A stretch of 6,085 bases of DNA from Porphyrobacter sp. UBA7686 (GTDB lineage: Bacteria; Pseudomonadota; Alphaproteobacteria; Sphingomonadales; Sphingomonadaceae): NCBI GenBank assembly GCA_002482865.1, contig DLGU01000103.1, forward strand, positions 1 through 6,085, in the 5' to 3' direction. The translations under genes were made by a program, and so were the position numbers. Numbering within the stretch: the first letter of the stretch is position 1; every line of letters begins with the position of its first letter. Below are positions 5,867 to 6,085 of the stretch, one piece after another. Under the pieces are notes generated by a model. That model was not told where the DNA came from, made no database searches, and saw nothing but the letters and a program-made list of their open reading frames with translations.

Positions 5867-6085
5867 CTAGCGCGGCACCCAAGCTGGGGCGTGTCTGACA
5901 AAGATATGCCGCACCAGCACCACGGCAGACACCGCGCCGAACAGATTGGCGGCGAGCTCTGCGGTGTAGATCGCTGCGCTGCCCATCGAGGGCTGCAAAA
6001 CCAGCGCCACCGGTAGCATCACCAGAAACACCCGCGCGACCGATTGCACCAGCGCATAGCCCGCCTTGTCGACCGCGTTCATGAT
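5867..6085 (-). CDS. C-terminal end of a polytopic membrane protein, probably a MATE-family efflux transporter (5' part outside window)
   Basis: 72 codons plus the stop (TAG at 5867-5869). The frame stays open to the window edge, one codon beyond the ATG at 6082, so that ATG is probably internal and the gene is cut by the window. Two hydrophobic helices are visible, counting from the edge: about 12-31 (rich in V, L, A, with a proline kink at L-P-V) and about 37-59, followed by a basic V-R-H-I-F-V-R-H tail. A pair of helices with A-E-L-A-A-N-L-F-G and a short positively charged C-terminus resembles the end of MATE (multidrug and toxin extrusion) transporters, which export drugs using H+ or Na+ gradients. 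With so little sequence, other polytopic families (for example polysaccharide flippases) are possible. It runs in the same direction as cheA and ends 62 bp before it, so transcriptional read-through is possible, though no functional link to chemotaxis is implied. Confidence 0.5.
   Translation of the reverse strand: MMNAVDKAGYALVQSVARVFLVMLPVALVLQPSMGSAAIYTAELAANLFGAVSAVVLVRHIFVRHAPAWVPR

Noticed and set aside
4860..5870. Long open frame on the plus strand (336 codons) over the 5' half of cheA
   Set aside because: Antisense to the HPt, dimerisation and ATPase regions of cheA. No domain is recognisable and its composition is that of a shadow frame.

Overview
The window is a GC-rich chromosomal stretch carrying a compact chemotaxis operon. 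Every gene lies on the minus strand, so transcription runs from high to low coordinates. The style suggests an alphaproteobacterium, probably of the Sphingomonadales/Erythrobacteraceae kind. This is an inference from three things: a CheA with no CheY-binding P2 domain but with extra C-terminal CheW-like and receiver-like parts, the CheY core D-W-N-M-P, and the GC-rich codon use. The species cannot be named from the window.

Layout in transcription order: the last 72 codons of a multi-spanning membrane protein, probably a MATE-type efflux transporter (5867-6085, cut by the window edge). Then a 62-bp gap holding a 7-bp-stem inverted repeat and a Shine-Dalgarno sequence. Then cheA (3363-5804), cheW (2899-3366), cheY (2480-2845), cheB (1326-2483) and cheR (456-1316). 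After a 105-bp gap comes the 5' part of a membrane-anchored GGDEF protein (1-350, cut by the window edge). cheA/cheW overlap by ATGA, cheY/cheB overlap by GTGA, and cheB and cheR are 9 bp apart, so co-transcription and translational coupling are likely.

Together the five che genes make a signalling core: a CheA kinase with a CheW coupler, two phosphoacceptors (CheY to the motor, CheB to the receptors), and the CheR/CheB methylation pair for adaptation. No receptor (MCP), CheD, CheZ or flagellar gene is inside the window. The GGDEF gene next to cheR hints at a link to c-di-GMP signalling, but this rests only on position.

I found no previously undescribed system. The most notable point is the C-terminal end of CheA, which looks like a response-regulator receiver domain that has decayed. 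It keeps the family's terminal D-R-E-G-L-L-A-A-L-A-E helix but has lost one pocket acid, the conserved lysine and the M-P-G-M-D-G loop. No RNA genes, insertion sequences, CRISPR arrays or convincing rho-independent terminators were seen. There is no gene-free stretch longer than about 105 bases.
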